Shown: one piece after another, positions 7,647 to 10,403 of the stretch | How positions within the stretch are numbered: the stretch's first letter is position 1 | Layout: each line of letters opens with the position of its first letter | Origin: an uncultured Eubacteriales bacterium | GTDB taxonomy: Bacteria; Bacillota; Clostridia; Oscillospirales; Oscillospiraceae | NCBI GenBank assembly: GCA_902461475.1 | Contig: CABPXX010000021.1 | Location: 1 to 10,403, forward strand | Direction of reading: 5' to 3' | Length of the DNA stretch: 10,403 bases | Notes under the pieces: model-generated | What the model was told of the DNA's origin: nothing | Database searches by the model: none | What the model saw: only the letters and a program-made list of their open reading frames with translations | Program-made: the position numbers and the translations under genes

Positions 7647-8534
7647 ATGGTTAAGAGTATGACCGGATACGGACGAGGGGAGTGCAGCTACGAGGGCGGC
7701 ACCTTCACCGTGGAAGTGCGGTCGGTGAACAACCGCTATCTGGATTGCGGCATTAAGATGCCCAGAGTGTACATTTTTGCGGAGGACGCCATGAAAAGCC
7801 GGGTACAGGGTTCCATTTCCCGGGGCAAGGTGGATGTGTTTGTCACCTTAACTGCCCAGGCGGAGGACGACTCCACGGTGACCGTCAATGAGGGCCTGGC
7901 CAAATCCTATATCCAGGCTCTGGCCAAGCTTTATGATCTGGGCAAGGGCGAGTGGGTGAAGGGCAGCTATTACGCTACCGATTTGGCCCGCTTCCCCGAT
8001 GTGCTCACGGTAGAGAAAAAGGAACAGGACCAGGAGCAGGTGAAGGCCGGACTTCTGGGAGCTCTGGACGCCGCGCTGGCAGACTTTGACTCCATGCGGG
8101 TGCGGGAAGGGCAGCGCTTGGCAGAGGACATTCTCGGCCGGGCTGTGACCATCGAGGGCCTGGTGTCCAAGGTGGAGGAGCGCTCCCCTCAGACGGTGGC
8201 GGAGTACCGAGCCCGCTTGGAGGCCAAGATGGCGGAGATTCTCCAGAACACCCAGATCGAGGAGAGCCGGATTCTCACCGAGGCTGCCATTTTTGCCGAC
8301 AAGGTGGCAGTGGACGAGGAGACGGTGCGTCTGCGCAGCCACATCGCCCAGCTGCGGGAGCTGCTGGACCAGGGCGGTGCTGTGGGCCGTAAGCTGGACT
8401 TCCTCATCCAGGAGTTCAACCGAGAGGCCAATACCATTGGCTCCAAGTGCAATGACATTGACATTGCCCGGGTGGTGGTGGACATCAAGGCGGAGATCGA
8501 GAAGATTCGCGAGCAGGTCCAAAATCTGGAGTGA
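7647..8534 (+). CDS. yicC: YicC/YloC family endoribonuclease
   Basis: YicC-family proteins are oligomeric endoribonucleases; the E. coli member has been linked to small-RNA turnover. The 295-residue protein matches the family length of about 290. The N-terminal YicC domain begins with the hallmark SMTGYGRG and continues with VEVRSVNNRYLD. The C-terminal domain (DUF1732) ends with FNREANTIGSKCNDIDIARVVVDIKAEIEKIREQVQNLE-type sequence, here split as NREANTIGSK and EIEKIREQVQNLE. The start at 7647 (MVKSMTGYG) is where the family begins. AAAGGG lies about 11 bases upstream. It precedes remA, as yloC does in Bacillus subtilis. Confidence 0.95.
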   Translation: MVKSMTGYGRGECSYEGGTFTVEVRSVNNRYLDCGIKMPRVYIFAEDAMKSRVQGSISRGKVDVFVTLTAQAEDDSTVTVNEGLAKSYIQALAKLYDLGKGEWVKGSYYATDLARFPDVLTVEKKEQDQEQVKAGLLGALDAALADFDSMRVREGQRLAEDILGRAVTIEGLVSKVEERSPQTVAEYRARLEAKMAEILQNTQIEESRILTEAAIFADKVAVDEETVRLRSHIAQLRELLDQGGAVGRKLDFLIQEFNREANTIGSKCNDIDIARVVVDIKAEIEKIREQVQNLE

Positions 8535-8549
8535 TATCGAGGTGACGGC

Positions 8550-8822
8550 ATGGAACTGATCAACATTGGGTTTGGCAATGTGGTGTCAGCCCGGAAAGTG
8601 GTGGCGGTGGTGAGCCCGGAATCTGCCCCCATCAAACGTCTGGGCCAGGAGGCCCGAGATCGGGGGATGCTCATTGATGCCAGCTTTGGCCGCAAGACCA
8701 AATCGGTGCTGATTATGGACAGTGGACATGTGGTGTGGTCGTCCCTGACCCCGGAGGTGCTGGGGCAGCGGTTTGACCCCTCGTCACCGGAAGAAGAGCA
8801 GATGGGAGAGAAAGAGATATGA
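8550..8822 (+). CDS. remA: RemA-like DNA-binding regulator (DUF370)
   Basis: RemA in Bacillus subtilis is an oligomeric DNA-binding protein that activates biofilm matrix and osmoprotection genes. In Clostridia its targets are unknown. The 90-residue protein carries the family core, INIGFGNVV near the N-terminus, then [10 protein letters not shown] and [20 protein letters not shown]. The Arg/Lys-containing loop GRKTKS is part of the proposed DNA-binding face. The last 20 or so residues form an acidic tail ([13 protein letters not shown]). GAGGTGA (8539-8545) precedes the ATG closely. The stop codon overlaps the gmk start as ATGA, so translation is coupled. Confidence 0.93.
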   Translation: MELINIGFGNVVSARKVVAVVSPESAPIKRLGQEARDRGMLIDASFGRKTKSVLIMDSGHVVWSSLTPEVLGQRFDPSSPEEEQMGEKEI

Positions 8823-9439
8823 AGAAGAAAAAACGTGGCGAGTTGATTGTTCTGTCCGGCCCCTCTGGGGTGGGCAAGAGCACGGTGATCTCCGAGCTGC
8901 TCAGCAGCCGACGGGACATCCATTTCTCGGTGTCCTTTACCACCCGGCAGCCCCGGGTGGGTGAGGAGCACGGCGTAAATTACAACTTTGTCGCCCGAGA
9001 AGAGTTTGAGCGCATGATCCGGGACAATGAGTTCTTGGAGTATGCCCAGTATGTGGACAATTACTACGGAACCTCGCTCAAAATCATTGAGGAGAAGCTG
9101 CAAGCCGGTGTGGATGTGCTGCTGGACATTGAGGTCCAGGGCGCAGCCAAGGTGCGAGAAAAGTGCCCGGAGGCTGTGTGTATCTTCATCATCCCTCCCT
9201 CTCTGGAGGAACTCTCCCGCAGACTGCGCAAGCGCAACACCGACAGCGAGGATGTGATTGCCCAGCGGCTGGCCAAAGCCCGGGAAGAGTGCCGGGAGTG
9301 CACCAAGTACGACTACTTGGTGGTCAATGACAACGTGATGTCCGCCGCCCAGGAGATTTTGTCCATCCTGGAGGCGGAGAGTTGCCGAGTCAACAAGCGA
9401 ATTCAGCTGGCCGAGAGCATCATCGGCACCAACGACTAA
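8819..9439 (+). CDS. gmk: Guanylate kinase
   Basis: The enzyme phosphorylates GMP to GDP with ATP in the cytoplasm, an essential step in GTP synthesis and recycling. In Firmicutes it is also a known (p)ppGpp target. The 206-residue length is typical. The P-loop GPSGVGKST (14-22) binds ATP. The GMP-binding segment reads [19 protein letters not shown], and [11 protein letters not shown] and [11 protein letters not shown] (lid) follow in the expected order. It starts inside the remA stop codon (ATGA). It is followed by rpoZ after 29 bases, an order conserved with Bacillus subtilis. Confidence 0.98.
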   Translation: MKKKKRGELIVLSGPSGVGKSTVISELLSSRRDIHFSVSFTTRQPRVGEEHGVNYNFVAREEFERMIRDNEFLEYAQYVDNYYGTSLKIIEEKLQAGVDVLLDIEVQGAAKVREKCPEAVCIFIIPPSLEELSRRLRKRNTDSEDVIAQRLAKAREECRECTKYDYLVVNDNVMSAAQEILSILEAESCRVNKRIQLAESIIGTND

Positions 9440-9468
9440 TTGGAAGAAAACGAAAGGATTGAAGAATT

Positions 9469-9681
9469 ATGTTGCTCTATCCCCCTATGAAGGACCTGTT
9501 GGAGAAAGTGCCCAGCCGTTACATGCTGGTGAATGTGGTGGCCCACCGTGCCCGTGAGATTTCCAGCGAGTCGGAGCAGACCGGTATCCCCCTGGAGGAG
9601 AAGGCGGTGACTCTGGCTGTGCGCGAGGTGGCCGATGGCCAGCTGCAGGTGGAGGAACCGGTTGAGGAGACCGAAGAGTAA
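9469..9681 (+). CDS. rpoZ: DNA-directed RNA polymerase omega subunit
   Basis: Omega is a small subunit that helps assemble and stabilise the beta-prime subunit of RNA polymerase. The 70-residue product has the family signature PSRYMLVNVVAHRAREI (residues 15-31), then EEKAVTLAVREVADGQL, and an acidic C-terminus. GAAAGGA (9452-9458) lies 10 bases before the ATG. Its place directly after gmk is conserved across Firmicutes and supports the call for so short a gene. Confidence 0.94.
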   Translation: MLLYPPMKDLLEKVPSRYMLVNVVAHRAREISSESEQTGIPLEEKAVTLAVREVADGQLQVEEPVEETEE

Positions 9682-9684
9682 GAA

Positions 9685-9753
9685 GTCAAAAGGCACGGCC
9701 TGTGAAGCCAGGGCAAGCGGCGAGGCGCTGCTTGCCCTTTCGCGGTCAAAAGG
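9685..9753. repeat. Hairpin flanked by a 9-base direct repeat between rpoZ and priA
   Basis: GTCAAAAGG occurs at 9685-9693 and again at 9745-9753. Between the copies lies an inverted repeat with 12-bp arms at 9710-9721 and 9727-9738 (AGGGCAAGCGGC with GCTGCTTGCCCT, one G-T pair) and a 5-base loop. Only TTT and then CGCGG follow the hairpin, so it is a poor rho-independent terminator. It might instead attenuate priA or protect a processed mRNA end. The right-hand repeat runs into the priA ribosome binding site. Confidence 0.5.
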
Positions 9754-9759
9754 AGGAGG
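9751..9759 (+). promoter_or_regulatory. Ribosome binding site deciding the priA start
   Basis: AGGAGGAGG is a near-perfect Shine-Dalgarno sequence 10 bases before the GTG at 9770. It shows that translation is meant to begin in the frame that later hits TAA, not in the downstream frame, whose first ATG (9849) has no such site. Confidence 0.75.
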
Positions 9760-9769
9760 TTGACGGGAG

Positions 9770-10403
9770 GTGCCACAGACAGCAAAAATCGCAGTGGCAG
9801 CCGCCGTCTACGCCATTGACCGGCCCTTTGATTAAAATTCCCCCGCACATGGCGTCCCGTGTGCAGGTGGGAATGCGGGTGGCCGTCCCCTTTGGCCGGG
9901 GCAACCGGCTCAGTGACGGCATAGTGCTGGCCTTTGGCCAGCAGGAAAACGTGGACGGATTAAAACCCATCCAGACGGTTCTGGACCAAGAGCCGGTACT
10001 CACCGGGGAGAACATCCAGTTGGCTTTATGGATGCGGGAGCACTACTTTTGCACCGTGTACGAGGCCATCCGGGTGATGCTCCCCGCCGGGCTCTGGTAC
10101 GCTCTGAAAGAGAGCTGGAGCATAGCTCCAGGACTGGACCGAGAGGCTCTGTACCAGTTGGTCGGAGAGGACCGGTCGTCGGTGCGTCTGGCAGATATTC
10201 TGTGCGCCTATGGAGGCAGCGCGGAACTCAGTGAGATTCAGCGGGCCTTTGACGGGGCGGACCCTTGGCCAGCTCTGCGCCGCTTGTCTGAGGCGGGAGG
10301 CATCGTCCGCCGGGCGGACGGAATCCCTGGAGTGAAGGACAAGCTGGAACAGCGGGTGGCCCTGGCGGGAGAGCCGGAGGAGGCCCTGGCCCCATGGCCT
10401 GCT
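9770..10403 (+). CDS. priA: Primosomal protein N' (PriA), 5' part, with an apparent frameshift; runs off the window
   Basis: PriA is the superfamily 2 helicase that restarts stalled replication forks. Only the N-terminal DNA-binding region is inside the window. From GTG 9770 the frame encodes AKIAVAAAVYAIDRPFD and then meets TAA at 9833-9835. The homology resumes at once in another frame, from AAA at 9834: KIPPHMASRVQVGMRVAVPFGRGNR, then LKPIQTVLDQEPVLTGENIQLALWM and EAIRVMLPAG, open to the right edge. The break falls in the conserved F-D-Y-x-x-P motif that helps bind the 3' DNA end. Two missing bases would restore a Tyr codon and the family spacing. It is either a sequence error, a real mutation or, less likely, programmed frameshifting. 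The helicase motifs would lie beyond the window. A gene finder would probably call only the part from ATG 9849. Confidence 0.85.

Overview
The window is a GC-rich, gene-dense piece of a bacterial chromosome. The gene order yicC-remA-gmk-rpoZ-priA, the cdaA-cdaR pair and the strong AGGAGG-type ribosome binding sites point to a low-branching Firmicute. A gut Clostridia of the Oscillospiraceae type (Flavonifractor/Lawsonibacter-like) is my best guess. That guess rests on gene content and base composition judged by eye, not on a search.

Left part (1-3300): nth (endonuclease III, minus strand) ends at a GC-rich hairpin at the left edge and is transcribed divergently from glyA (serine hydroxymethyltransferase, plus strand), which has a clear TTGCTT-N17-TATAAT promoter. 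glyA converges on a minus-strand metal-dependent amidohydrolase gene. The two share a short spacer holding a perfect 12-bp hairpin with A and T flanks, which should terminate both. The amidohydrolase and cdaA are then divergent across a 207-bp spacer with promoters for both.

Right part (3489-10403): eight complete genes and one partial gene all lie on the plus strand, with overlaps or short gaps. First come cdaA (cyclic-di-AMP synthase) and cdaR (YbbR-domain regulator). Then comes a cassette of a DUF5685-like protein, a J-domain protein with a cysteine-rich tail, and a multi-pass membrane protein, in the place where glmM usually follows cdaR. The run ends with yicC (endoribonuclease family), remA (DNA-binding regulator), gmk (guanylate kinase), rpoZ (RNA polymerase omega) and the 5' part of priA. 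coaBC, which usually sits between rpoZ and priA in Firmicutes, is absent.

Most of the window is core housekeeping. The points that merit a second look are the three-gene cassette of unknown role after cdaR, the paired aspartate-rich motifs in the DUF5685-like protein, the cysteine-tailed J-protein, and a frameshift that cuts priA inside its conserved F-D-Y motif. I see no CRISPR array, insertion sequence, tRNA, rRNA or phage gene. No gene-free stretch exceeds 300 bases.
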